Below are positions 21,593 to 31,108 of a stretch of DNA of 64,000 nucleotides, in pieces. The notes under the pieces are model-generated. The model did not search any database. It had not been told where the DNA came from and saw only the letters and a list, made by a program, of their open reading frames with translations. Position 1 is the first letter of the stretch, and every line of letters begins with the position of its first letter. This DNA comes from Stereocaulon alpinum (Eukaryota; Ascomycota; Lecanoromycetes; Lecanorales; Stereocaulaceae). The translations under genes were made by a program, and so were the position numbers. The stretch covers positions 456,911 through 520,910 of the forward strand of contig JAEUBA010000011.1 of the NCBI GenBank assembly GCA_018257865.1, in the 5' to 3' direction.

Positions 21593-22477
21593 ATGGGCAG
21601 ACCGTGTCGCCGACACTTTCCAGACCCAAACCCAGATGACCCAAATAAGGTATCTGTGATAGCCTACTACTATCGAAACATAATCTCTTCCAAGGAGTGG
21701 AGGCGGCAAGAGGAAGACTTCGAGGAACACGGATGGAAGAAGTGCCGCTACGAAACTTATAGCGACCACATTCGAGATTCTATCGATGACGAAATCTTCC
21801 ATGCTGCAAAAGGAGATTCTTCCATGCATCTCTGCGATGCCTTCAAGGATGGAGATAGTAATCCACGTCCTTCCGCTTACGATGTCAGAGACTGCCCGCA
21901 TCGTGACCCGAGAAAAGCCGCTGCTGCCATAGAATATCTCCAACAACATGCACCGCAGCAGCTACAAGCACTGCAGCTTCCCCCCCAACAGCTAGGAGCA
22001 CCGTCTTCTTCTGTCAACAGACAGCTACGGATCGAGGCACCGCCTAAGCGTCTAGAGATCGAAGGCCTGTCCCAATACAATGCTCCTTCCCGCAAAGGTG
22101 ACTCCAAAAAAGGCGAATCCGGAAGAGCTTCGGAAGGCATAACACAGAAAGTAAACCAAGCATCGCCTTCGGTCCAGAACCAAATTCGACAACTCATAGA
22201 AGAAGACTCTAAACGTCGAAGTTCTAGTCGATCTTCAAACCACTCGGAACCATCAGGGAAAGGCAAGGAACCCTCACACCGTGCTCCCAGCCAAAGTCAC
22301 TCATCTCGAGAACCGTCAGGGAAAGGCAAGGAACCCTCACACCGTGCTCCTAGCCAAAGTCAGTCATCTCGTCAAGGGGCACAAGAAAGTCGTGCTGCAC
22401 GAGCGCCATCCAAACTCAACCAGGTTCAGAACGCAGGAGAACAGGATTCACGGAAGCGTGACTCTCAGCGTCACTAG
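21593..22477 (+). CDS. Tandem-family member C, cut by a premature TAG
   Basis: A single exon of 294 residues from MGRPCRRHF (context tcaaaATGGG). It has PDPNPDDPNK, the module VSVIAYYYRNIISSKEWRRQ, a segment with Cys and His (LCDAFKDGDSNP, DCPHRDPRK) shared in order with member D, and a Ser/Arg-rich tail. Residues in the tail include two 21-residue repeats of EPSGKGKEPSHRAPSQS. The frame ends in TAG at 22475-22477, yet the next 18 codons in the same frame read SITSSDGRSLEQLGF, matching SVTSSDGRSLKMLGY near the end of member D, and stop at 22534. The gene has therefore probably lost its last residues by a nonsense mutation. Function unknown. Confidence 0.75.
   Translation: MGRPCRRHFPDPNPDDPNKVSVIAYYYRNIISSKEWRRQEEDFEEHGWKKCRYETYSDHIRDSIDDEIFHAAKGDSSMHLCDAFKDGDSNPRPSAYDVRDCPHRDPRKAAAAIEYLQQHAPQQLQALQLPPQQLGAPSSSVNRQLRIEAPPKRLEIEGLSQYNAPSRKGDSKKGESGRASEGITQKVNQASPSVQNQIRQLIEEDSKRRSSSRSSNHSEPSGKGKEPSHRAPSQSHSSREPSGKGKEPSHRAPSQSQSSRQGAQESRAARAPSKLNQVQNAGEQDSRKRDSQRH
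22247..22372 (+). repeat. 63-bp in-frame tandem duplication
   Basis: Two copies (22247-22309 and 22310-22372) inside the tail of member C, each encoding 21 residues beginning EPSGKGKEPSHRAPS. They differ at only a few bases, so the duplication is recent. Confidence 0.85.
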
Positions 22478-22534
22478 TCCATCACTTCATCAGATGGACG
22501 AAGTCTTGAGCAACTCGGGTTTAGGCAGAAGTAG

Positions 22535-23060
22535 TAGGAAGTCTTATAGATTGCAGTCTCATAGTACATCATCAGACCCTGACCTACATCATATCTCCTT
22601 AGTAAAGAATATGCCTTGAGCCCAATACTTAGATGATACGCATTAATAGGAAGCATAGCCCAGAGGATATCAAGTAGGCCTTTTTTCATATGTTCAATCG
22701 TCCCGTTCTTGCAGACTCATACTGTTCGAACGTGACATGTCTGAACATATCGTGCAATGAGCGGTGCTTTATGATTACACGATCTTAATCATTTGATCCA
22801 TAACACTGTGAGTCACATTCACCTCATTGTGTATCCGTAGCACAGTAAGTCAACAGACAGATATTTCTCGGTATAGATTTTCACCAGCCTCTCCAATTAT
22901 GAAAAGCTTCTACTTTCCAGCCAGATCTTTCCTCTTCATCAGATTTCTGAGTACCCATCAGGAACAAAGATCTCCACGCCGAATACAGCCCTCTCTCACG
23001 TAAATCATATTTTCAAGATATCACGCAAAGGATCTCAAACCAATCACAATTATTGCCAAG
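22535..23060. other. Spacer between family members C and D
   Basis: No gene recognised; holds the promoter of member D. Confidence 0.3.
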
Positions 23061-24188
23061 ATGGACCGTGTCCCACCCCGCCCATACTGCAACGATCCCA
23101 ATGATGACTCCCCAACAAAATGCTCACTAGTCGCCTACTACTACAAAAACACCATCTCCGAAAGAGCCTGGGCTCAGCAGGTCCGTGACTGGGAGAGTAA
23201 GCCATGGAAACACAGCATGCTCCCCTTCCCAGAATATATTGCACACATGGCCGACAGAGAGATCGTCGATCACGCGCGAGACATAAGATATCATCTCTGC
23301 GAGCAAAATGCCGATATCGATGGAAACCCGTACCCCTGCGAATACGGATTTGAGAAATGTTATCACGGAGATCCACGAACTTCCAGCTCTGTTCGCGAAA
23401 CCGAAGCACCTCCTTCGAGGCGGGGTCAGCGTCAGATAGAAGCACCTCCTCAACGTAGCGAGTCATTTAGAGGTGATTATTCATCTAGAGATAGCAGCTC
23501 TTCCAGAGGAAATGATTCCTCCAGGGGCAACGACTCGTCACGATCAGGTTATACAAAGCGGATGAACGAAATGAGCCCTTCGAAGAAAGCCCAAATCGAT
23601 GAGCTTTTGGGGAATTCGTCTCGAGGGACGACTTCTGCTCGATCTGTCTCCTCTAGTGGAGATGTCACTATCAAGATGAACGACCCGTCAAGAGGAGACT
23701 CATCAAGAAGGAACGACTCCCGAAGAGCAGACTCGAATAGAGGGAACGACTCGTCAAGAGCAGATTCGTCAAGGGGTAACGACTCATCCCGAAGCGGCTA
23801 CAGCCAACGAATGAGCGAAATAGACCCTAGCAAAAAGGCGCTAATCGATGAGCTCCTGGGCAAGTCAGCACGAGGAAACGATTCCGCTCGATCTGATAGA
23901 TCCTCTTCCAGTTCGAAATCCAATGCGAGGCCCAGTGAGCGCTCAAACCAGACTGCACGCCAGTCGCCGCTAAGGAATGAAGTCATGGTCAGAGCAGCCG
24001 GCATTAGTGAATCCAAACGAACTTCAACGACCAGCAAAGCTGCGGCAGGACCATCAAAGCTCAAGCAGATTACGTACGCCGGAGAGGACGAGTCCCTTAA
24101 GCGGAGCAAGCAATCAGTAACTTCATCGGATGGGAGATCGTTGAAGATGCTCGGATATGACGATGTAGATGAGCTAAAGGACCAATGA
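23061..24188 (+). CDS. Tandem-family member D
   Basis: A single exon of 375 residues; start context ccaagATGGA. The first 110 residues align with member C: YCNDPNDDSPTK, the module CSLVAYYYKNTISERAWAQQ, LCEQNADIDGNP, and CYHGDPR. The rest is Ser/Arg/Asp-rich with many SSRGNDSSR-like units. Two longer repeats each hold a short helix: RMNEMSPSKKAQIDELLG and RMSEIDPSKKALIDELLG. Member C has a single relative of this helix. The C-terminus SVTSSDGRSLKMLGY is the part that member C lost behind its TAG. No known domain; RS-like tails could be phosphorylated, which is inference. Confidence 0.75.
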   Translation: MDRVPPRPYCNDPNDDSPTKCSLVAYYYKNTISERAWAQQVRDWESKPWKHSMLPFPEYIAHMADREIVDHARDIRYHLCEQNADIDGNPYPCEYGFEKCYHGDPRTSSSVRETEAPPSRRGQRQIEAPPQRSESFRGDYSSRDSSSSRGNDSSRGNDSSRSGYTKRMNEMSPSKKAQIDELLGNSSRGTTSARSVSSSGDVTIKMNDPSRGDSSRRNDSRRADSNRGNDSSRADSSRGNDSSRSGYSQRMSEIDPSKKALIDELLGKSARGNDSARSDRSSSSSKSNARPSERSNQTARQSPLRNEVMVRAAGISESKRTSTTSKAAAGPSKLKQITYAGEDESLKRSKQSVTSSDGRSLKMLGYDDVDELKDQ

Positions 24189-24801
24189 TGACTGTTCATG
24201 CTACAAGGTTCATAATTCAAGATTCATGCTTTGGCTGCTTTCTATCCAGAGCGATACGGATTTGACGGGGCTGGCAACGGTTGCGTTGTCTTGAGAACCG
24301 ATCTTCCAATATTGCGTGCGGCTTGCAAGCGAAGTTCCGTGGATAATTTTCTTGCCATAGAATACAGTTCTTATCCCATAGATGAATGCCATATTTGCGT
24401 AAAATAGCCAACTCGGATGACCCCCATGATAGCATTGCGATCAATAGGTACAATATCATGGTACAATCATGAAGCCACGAGGGCGAAGTGGTACCTGCCA
24501 CTGCCGGGTGTAATTGTCCAACCTTGTGAGCATCGTACCAAAACTTGTAGAGCATCAGATGCCTTGGAAAGAGTTTGCCTTCGAGATACAGTAGCATCAT
24601 GGGTTATCCAACAAGTCTCTATTATAGTCACGCATGAATTAATCATCATTGCAAGAGGCGAGTTTGTGTTTCGGGGTTCCTAGCCTGACGTGATCATGTG
24701 GTATCACTGTGCTCCAACCAGCGATGATACGGATTGTCGTTTTGTTTGCGTACATTCTCGTACCTTCTCGGTCTTCTCCCCTCAGCATCTCTCCAACCAC
24801 C
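24189..24801. other. Spacer between family members D and E
   Basis: No separate gene recognised. An in-frame ATG at 24724 precedes a hydrophobic CT-rich stretch that could instead be the true start of member E. Confidence 0.3.
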
Positions 24802-26130
24802 ATGTTTCTGCTGAAATCATTCTTGGCCATGCCTGAAAAAGAAGAGAGGAGTACGCGCAGCGTGAATCGTAAATCTCGCATCGCCAACTATCTCAACCAC
24901 CTCAACCAAGCAGAACAAGATGTCGAGAAAGCGACTTATGAAGCCGAAGAGCCGTTCGCTAAACACAAAGACTGGGAAGAGTTCGTCAGAATTGCCATCA
25001 GCACTCAGATCCTTGAGAAGGGTAAGAAAGGCGACAGGGTCAGAATCACCGACCGTCAAGGGAAGGAGATATTCAGCGCCGAGAACGACAAGGGACATAT
25101 ATTTGGCTCTAAACATAAAGATGATGATTTCCACACAGCTTTGAGGAATGTGGATGAGAGAGCACGCGAGCACGGGGCCGCTCACGCAAAACGGCACCAT
25201 GGGACTGAGGCGAGACGTCGCTGTCGTGAGCCAGAAGCAAACGCAGACGAGGACCACCGCGAGCAGGACGAGAACGAGAACGAGCCTGGAGTAAGACGGC
25301 GCCGCCACCATAACGAGGGAACTGCAGATGACAATGCGCGCAAACAAACCGTCAGAGCTCGACACCAACGTGAAGAAGAGGGCTTCGTCTATGGTCCTCC
25401 TCCATCTCGGTCAGCTCTTCGCCAAGGTGTACGGGACTTGTCACCAAATCGGCCACCTGATCTCGAAGCAGGATTACCTCGTTCGCAAGCTACCAACAGC
25501 GTGAACATCCGCACAGATCCACGTCCGGCTGCTTACGGAGCAAACCTTCGACCTTCAGACAATCCGATTCGTCCACACTCCCGAGCACACTCCCGTGCAT
25601 CTTCCCGAGATGCGGAGCAACCGCCCCGAAATCTTCCACAAAACGAGAACAGTCAGAATTCAGCTCATGAAATCATCCTACCGCCTCCACCACCATTAAT
25701 AATCGAGGTACCCGCCCAGCCACCAACTGCTTCGAGAAGTCCACAGCCGCCTGCAACCGTTCCAGACCAAGATAGCCGCCGATCACGTTCAAGAGGATCT
25801 ACCCGTAGTTCTTCGGGAAGCTCTCAGGCCTCGCCACACGCTGCGGTTGTAGCCTCTAGCCGCCATTCTAATAGACGGCCAGATTATCTTCGGTCCGTCC
25901 CTGAGGAGCCTGCGAATGTGGACCGACACGAGGTTTGGAGAGGGGGGAATGTTGCCGAAGGAAGTGGTCACCGAAGGGAACGTAGCCGACGTCGTGATAC
26001 GAGCCGTGCAAGTTCAACGCTGATTGGCCAGCCACCCTTAGTTGCCGAGGAGCCTGCTGGAGAAGAAGATGCTGATCCGGAAAACTGGTGGCAATGGTCG
26101 AGAGAACGAGGTTGGTATCACGGAGGTTGA
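24802..26130 (+). CDS. Tandem-family member E
   Basis: A single exon of 442 residues from the ATG at 24802 (context ccaaccaccATGTT, after a CT-rich leader). An upstream in-frame ATG at 24724 would add a hydrophobic signal-like start (MIRIVVLFAYILVP). The module is KSRIANYLNHLNQAEQDVEK, followed by TYEAEEPF, KDWEEFVRIAISTQILEKG and a DDDFHTALRNVDERAREH helix, all shared with member F. It lacks the Cys-containing blocks of A-D. The remaining 300 residues are Arg/His/Pro/Ser-rich, with a poly-Pro stretch (LPPPPPL) and an acidic, Trp-containing end (ENWWQWSRERGWYHGG). Function unknown. Confidence 0.75.
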   Translation: MFLLKSFLAMPEKEERSTRSVNRKSRIANYLNHLNQAEQDVEKATYEAEEPFAKHKDWEEFVRIAISTQILEKGKKGDRVRITDRQGKEIFSAENDKGHIFGSKHKDDDFHTALRNVDERAREHGAAHAKRHHGTEARRRCREPEANADEDHREQDENENEPGVRRRRHHNEGTADDNARKQTVRARHQREEEGFVYGPPPSRSALRQGVRDLSPNRPPDLEAGLPRSQATNSVNIRTDPRPAAYGANLRPSDNPIRPHSRAHSRASSRDAEQPPRNLPQNENSQNSAHEIILPPPPPLIIEVPAQPPTASRSPQPPATVPDQDSRRSRSRGSTRSSSGSSQASPHAAVVASSRHSNRRPDYLRSVPEEPANVDRHEVWRGGNVAEGSGHRRERSRRRDTSRASSTLIGQPPLVAEEPAGEEDADPENWWQWSRERGWYHGG

Positions 26131-26487
26131 GACCCGAGCGGTGGGGGTTGATATTCCCAGCTTAGAAAAGTCAAGCGAGAAAGATGCTACATGTGTATAC
26201 ACGGTCGAAAGACTTGAAACGCAAAACGTGTAGTTGGGGCTCATAATATCATACTCACATGAATCTTTCAGAGACTACTTGTTTCGTCTCGTATTTTCCA
26301 TACTGACCGAACGCTATGCACGTCTCATGTCGCACAAAGCAAACCTAATACTTGAGGGTGTGTAGTTTCGCTATGTATCAGCGTTCTGTGTCACATGGGG
26401 AGGGTCTTCTTACTAGTTCTATCTCTTGTCGTCATTCGAACTTATACTCATCCCAACAACACGGCACTTTCAAATCAAGCCATCGCC
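26131..26487. other. Spacer between family members E and F
   Basis: No separate gene. An in-frame ATG at 26395 could extend member F by 31 residues with a hydrophobic start. Confidence 0.3.
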
Positions 26488-27654
26488 ATGTTAAGCCGCA
26501 ACATACACTACTTTGAGGACAACTCGCGTGGAGCCCTGTTTCTTCAGAGGTTCCAGACTGGTATCAAAGTCCACGACGTTCAGAAGACATCTGTAATAGC
26601 TCGATACCTTACAGACCTCAGCGACGACGAATACGAGGCGGAGAAGGCACGTTACGAAGCTGAATCGCCTCACAGTACAACCAAAGACTGGGATAGTTTT
26701 GTGAAATACATCATTATTTGCCAGACTCTGGAGGCGTACCCCATAGACAAGAAGGTCAACATCTATGAAGATGGCGTACACCAGGCTACAGGCAAGAGAA
26801 CTCTTGCGCGGCCAAAGTCAGATCGCGTCCACGAGAATTTGAACGAAGCACTCAGAGCCCTCCATGAGAGAGCTCGTGATCACGAGCGTGGTCTTGGAGC
26901 TATTGACGAAGTGAAGGAGCACAAGTCCTCCAAGAAATCTCCTATGAAGTTCGAGATCGTCCAGCGTGAGTCCTTTCGAGGAATCAAGAGGCTTGAAGCG
27001 CGACCGGAGCAGTCTGTCAAACAACGATCAAAGCAGCCTGTCAAAGTACGGCCAACGAAGCCCGTTGAAGTTCGGTCAGGGGAGCCTGAAATCAGTCGAA
27101 TGTCTCAAGCCTTCGTCCATGGCGCTTTACAGTCCCCATCACAAGTCCAATCAAGACGAAATTCTCGAGCGCCTTCCCTTGTCAACGATCGTAAATATCC
27201 TCAAGGGCGAACACCTCGAGTGTCATCTAACCCCGTAAACACCAGAGCTGATCCTGGAGCTGAGCTACAATCTCAACTAAGAGCCCAGTCGCACCGTTGG
27301 CAAGATCGACCGCGTTCCCACACTAGAGCAACTGAGGTTCCGTTGCTATCTACACCTCCAGCACATCTAGAAGGATCCCAGGCTCGCTCCCAGGCCCATT
27401 CGCAAGGTTCTGGCGGTCAAAAGTCGGGGCGAAGTCCAGTCTCGCCCATTGCACCACCTCCGCCGCCGCACAGTAATCGTAACGCGCTTGGAGATGACCA
27501 TGACAGCCGACGCAGGGTACGCCGCAGCGCTCGCAGTGACAGTTCGAGCCCAGAAGGTTCATCGTTGGGTGAAAGCAGCACATCTCTTACTGAGGCAAGT
27601 TCGCGTTCACAAGGAGGGCGTGAGGCGCCACGCTGGGGTTCTGGACATACGTAG
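26488..27654 (+). CDS. Tandem-family member F
   Basis: A single exon of 388 residues from 26488, the position equivalent to the chosen start of member E. The in-frame ATG at 26395 would give a signal-like N-terminus (MGRVFLLVLSLVVI), as in E, so the start is uncertain and matters for localisation. The module is TSVIARYLTDLSDDEYEAEK, then ARYEAESPH, KDWDSFVKYIIICQTLEA and LNEALRALHERARDHE, matching E block by block. The C-terminal 200 residues are Arg/Ser/Pro-rich with SRRNSRAPS-like units and PPPPPHS. No catalytic motif is visible. Last recognisable member of the array. Confidence 0.75.
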   Translation: MLSRNIHYFEDNSRGALFLQRFQTGIKVHDVQKTSVIARYLTDLSDDEYEAEKARYEAESPHSTTKDWDSFVKYIIICQTLEAYPIDKKVNIYEDGVHQATGKRTLARPKSDRVHENLNEALRALHERARDHERGLGAIDEVKEHKSSKKSPMKFEIVQRESFRGIKRLEARPEQSVKQRSKQPVKVRPTKPVEVRSGEPEISRMSQAFVHGALQSPSQVQSRRNSRAPSLVNDRKYPQGRTPRVSSNPVNTRADPGAELQSQLRAQSHRWQDRPRSHTRATEVPLLSTPPAHLEGSQARSQAHSQGSGGQKSGRSPVSPIAPPPPPHSNRNALGDDHDSRRRVRRSARSDSSSPEGSSLGESSTSLTEASSRSQGGREAPRWGSGHT

Positions 27655-28666
27655 ATTCCACACTAACCCTGTTAAAGCACGTTCCTACAGTCATTAATCT
27701 CTGCTTCCGCCATCCTTGCCTCTTATCTTGAATGTTAGTGTCTCAAGCTTCCGAGCGTTCAAAACGTATCACCCTCAAACGAGGTCGCGTGATCTTCGTT
27801 ATCTCTGAAATCTTTTCGGTGTATATGTGACCGTTGTGTGACCTGCACCTTGAATACCCCTAGTGCTTGTTGTATGAATGACGATCATGGCGAAATCCTT
27901 ATCGAAATCTATGCAGTTATGATAACTCCAAACCTTGCTTTTCCTGTTTGATCTAGGTGGTTTACAACATCTGGTTCTTTAGTCAGATTCCTGTGTCCGT
28001 TAACATGAATATGCCCGATCTATCATTGCCTAGCATTTTGCAATACAGATATACCCCTTTCTTCGTGTAGTGATCCGTCTGAAGGGAACGATGATGTTTG
28101 GTCGGTGATTTTCCAACCAGACAGGATCCTCTTTGAGTAAGTCCTAGTACGAGGGCAATTACAGACGGAGTTGCTCCTCTTCACTCCTTGGGTCAAACAA
28201 AGCCGTGGGAACGGCTCTAACATATCAGTGATTTCCTTAGCCATGTTTGAACTCGGCTGAAATTTTTTTGTTGTGCGTACGAACAATCGTTGTATCTTCG
28301 CTCCCTCTAACCATAATGATACGATCGCACTATCAATGAGTTCATCCGCCGCTCATTGTGAGATATGTTAGGACTCTGACGACCGTCTGCATTTTCGTGT
28401 GGCATGTTTGCGAGCGTTGCAGCAGCATTTGCTTTTTCCGTAAATCTACAATGACATCTTGTCCATGAGCACGACAAAGGGTCTCTCGACACATACCTTC
28501 GATACCGCTATTGCAGGTGAATAGGCTGGTATAAGTACCTTCAACCTGCCTATCTAAATCATTCCTCACAATCTTCGTCATTCATCAAACATCAACACCA
28601 CATTCACCGACATCAAACCTGAGGCACAGATCACAATCAGTAGCCACGAAGAACGTTCAGAGCGGA
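27655..28666. other. Intergenic, no gene recognised
   Basis: Short frames only. A TATA-like GGTATAAGTA lies near 28528, about 140 bp before the next ATG. Confidence 0.3.
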
Positions 28667-29884
28667 ATGAATCGTCAGGCTTCCACTGAGACGCCGCAAG
28701 AGCACCCTAGTGACTCCAATCGTACCAACGGGAGCATGGAGGAAGATATGCATCTAATGCCAATCTCAGTGAATCATGATCACCTTAGTGAGGACGCAGC
28801 AGGGCCATTGATCGATGATGAACTCACCACCCAGGAGGTGGACAACGGCTTTCTCTTGGTAGGGAGCGGCGGTGGCCCACACATTGATGAGCTCAAAGGC
28901 GACAATACCGCTAGACATGTGTCAGACAGGAACTTTCCCTCACATGGAACTAGCGGTGACCCCCACCCCAAAGGGGTCAACAGCGGCACGCCTGAGCTGA
29001 ATGAAGACTTCGACGACCGTGATCTTTGGGATTTCTTCCATCCTTTTTGCGGATATGGAGCGCATCCGATCCGCCTTGGGCCTTACCAGCAGGGTGGTGT
29101 TCGTGGAGACAGTCTCGAGGTTCATGATCCAATCGGTCATCGGAGCTACCGTGGATACACTCGCTATCCCGAAGTACATGAAGACTGGGTCGAGCCAGAC
29201 CATGCGGCACCTCTTGGCTTCACTGAGGTCGATTTTGCACTACATTTTGGACCTCGACCCGAACTGGATGAGGATGAGCTTGGCGACAACTTCATCAGCG
29301 ATTTGCGTCTTCCACGAGTCGCCCGTCTTCCTCGCTACCCACGCAACGTGCATATATCCCATCTCGAAGCGTTTGCACCTGCTCCAGAATTTACGCCTCT
29401 CCCACCGATCTCGCCTATTTCACTCCCTCCACCGTTCCCGCTTCGTGTTCCTGGACCCCGTGCACCTCGTACACCGCTCTCGAGAGATTCACACCCTTTG
29501 CGTGAGTCACGTCCTGTCTGGGGACTCCGAAGTGTGGTTCGACCTCGTAGGTTCGAGTGGTGCGGAACTGGACAAGACGGTCTTGAACGGAATCAGGATC
29601 GCCGCGATAATCTGCGCAACCCTTTCACTGATGACTTCACCATTGGCGACTTCGAGGATGATTTGCGCGCCCTTAACGTCAACGAGCTACGAGGGCCACA
29701 CGCCTTGGGTTCTCGTCGCTCGTCAAGACGAGACCTGCTCCAGATCCGTCAATCTGATAGCTTGGGCCGTCCAATGCGTACTAGGGGTAACGCTGGTCGT
29801 CGTACGCCTGAGTGGGCTAGTGGCCTCATCCCTGAGCCCCTGACGGTTACTGATCGACTTTGGGGTATGGGTCGTCGTCGCTGA
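28667..29884 (+). CDS. Unrecognised Asp/Pro/Arg-rich 405-residue protein
   Basis: A single exon, start context agcggaATGAA. The N-terminal 170 residues are acidic with HPFCGYGAHPIRLGPYQQGG; the middle is Pro-rich (FTPLPPISPISLPPPFPLR); the C-terminal 130 residues are Arg-rich with NPFTDDFTIGDFEDDLRALN. No signal peptide, membrane helix or known domain. It lies just downstream of the six-gene array in the same orientation and has a similar build, but I could not find the family module in it, so I do not count it as a member. Function unknown. Confidence 0.65.
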   Translation: MNRQASTETPQEHPSDSNRTNGSMEEDMHLMPISVNHDHLSEDAAGPLIDDELTTQEVDNGFLLVGSGGGPHIDELKGDNTARHVSDRNFPSHGTSGDPHPKGVNSGTPELNEDFDDRDLWDFFHPFCGYGAHPIRLGPYQQGGVRGDSLEVHDPIGHRSYRGYTRYPEVHEDWVEPDHAAPLGFTEVDFALHFGPRPELDEDELGDNFISDLRLPRVARLPRYPRNVHISHLEAFAPAPEFTPLPPISPISLPPPFPLRVPGPRAPRTPLSRDSHPLRESRPVWGLRSVVRPRRFEWCGTGQDGLERNQDRRDNLRNPFTDDFTIGDFEDDLRALNVNELRGPHALGSRRSSRRDLLQIRQSDSLGRPMRTRGNAGRRTPEWASGLIPEPLTVTDRLWGMGRRR

Positions 29885-31108
29885 GCTTCAAAAGACCAGT
29901 ATGAACGAGAATCGGCTAAGTGGGAAAGGAAGGGGGAGGCGCATGCGTTGCTAAGTACTTGCTTGCTCTTGCTCATTGAAACACCTCCCACATTTATGAG
30001 ACATATCATAGAATACCAATGCTCGCAGGTTCTCAAAGGATAACTACATAGTTTGTCACTTCTGTTTCTCGAGGGATCTCACATCTTTGACCTTGATCGT
30101 TCACTCACTCAACTCTTCCGCCTTCTTCTGTGTTGTCCAGATATTTGAACGTACTGAAGTTTCCCGCAGTATCGGGGCAATGTTCTAAGGTAGGTAGGTA
30201 CCCAAAGTAAGAAGCCACTTGCGCCAAGCCACTAGTGTGATACTAATAAGGTTCGCCGTCGAGCACGTTTTTCTGCGTGCGGACTTACGAAGCGAACGCC
30301 TTAAGTAAGTACTAAGGGTATAGATACCTTATATCTTATTTAAGGAACCGTTAATAGGATAGTGTAGCAAACACTCAGCTCGCATCAAAATAACATTTTA
30401 GATTCTACGAACGCGAGAGCCTGGATCGTATAACTAGATATAATCAATACATATCAAAGAGCATCACCTCGCCCTTCAATTAGAATCTGGATTATTATCC
30501 CTACTTCCAAGCAGGAACAACTCGACCCTCCGAGAAACTATCCATCCGCCTGATCAGCCAATCGTATACTCACTATACCACATGTACCCATCCCTATCTA
30601 CATTCCCACCTCTCAGTACACATGCCAGCCACTCCCGTCTCTTCTATCCAAATCACCTAGTACCAAAATAGCGGCTGAGACATCAGCTGCAATCATAGTG
30701 TCTTTTCGTCCTGCCTTATTACGAAAGGAAGTATCACTGGGGAACAACCTGACCTAGATTCCAGACCACGCTTCCTTACTTATTTGACGTCTTCGCGTAC
30801 AAGGCTATAGAGGACATGATATTGTAACGACATGAAACTAGGACTGCAAACCCTCCGTTTCTAGAACTAGGTATCACGGAGGAAAGAGATCCGATTCTTT
30901 GGGCGTGCCTGGTATCTGATAGCCATACGCTACGGAAGTCTCCGAAGCCCCTGTTGGGAATAAATGGGATAACGGGACCGTACACGAGGCGAAAAGAGCG
31001 AGGTATCCGAGTGAGCTTAGCTTGCTGTGCAGAGCGTTTTATTCATTGAAACATTAGGTCGAAATTTTGCTAATCATATATACTTTGCGAACAGAAGGTT
31101 GTTCCTAA
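29885..31108. other. Intergenic, with one repeat copy
   Basis: No gene recognised. It contains the hairpin-type repeat at 30241-30335 and, on the right, the 3' flank of the minus-strand surface-protein gene. Confidence 0.35.
30241..30335 (+). repeat. Hairpin-type dispersed repeat, copy 1
   Basis: Nearly identical to 43843-43930. The core has an inverted pair GTTCGC...GCGAAC enclosing GCACG...CGTGC around a T-rich loop. Most differences from copy 2 are C in copy 2 to T here (CA to TA), as RIP would cause. It may extend left to about 30186, where TAAGGTAGG...ACCC partly mirrors GGGTATAGATACCTTA at 30316-30331. Confidence 0.7.

Noticed and set aside
28667..29884. Seventh member of the tandem family
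   Set aside because: Same orientation and similar composition, but the shared module could not be found.
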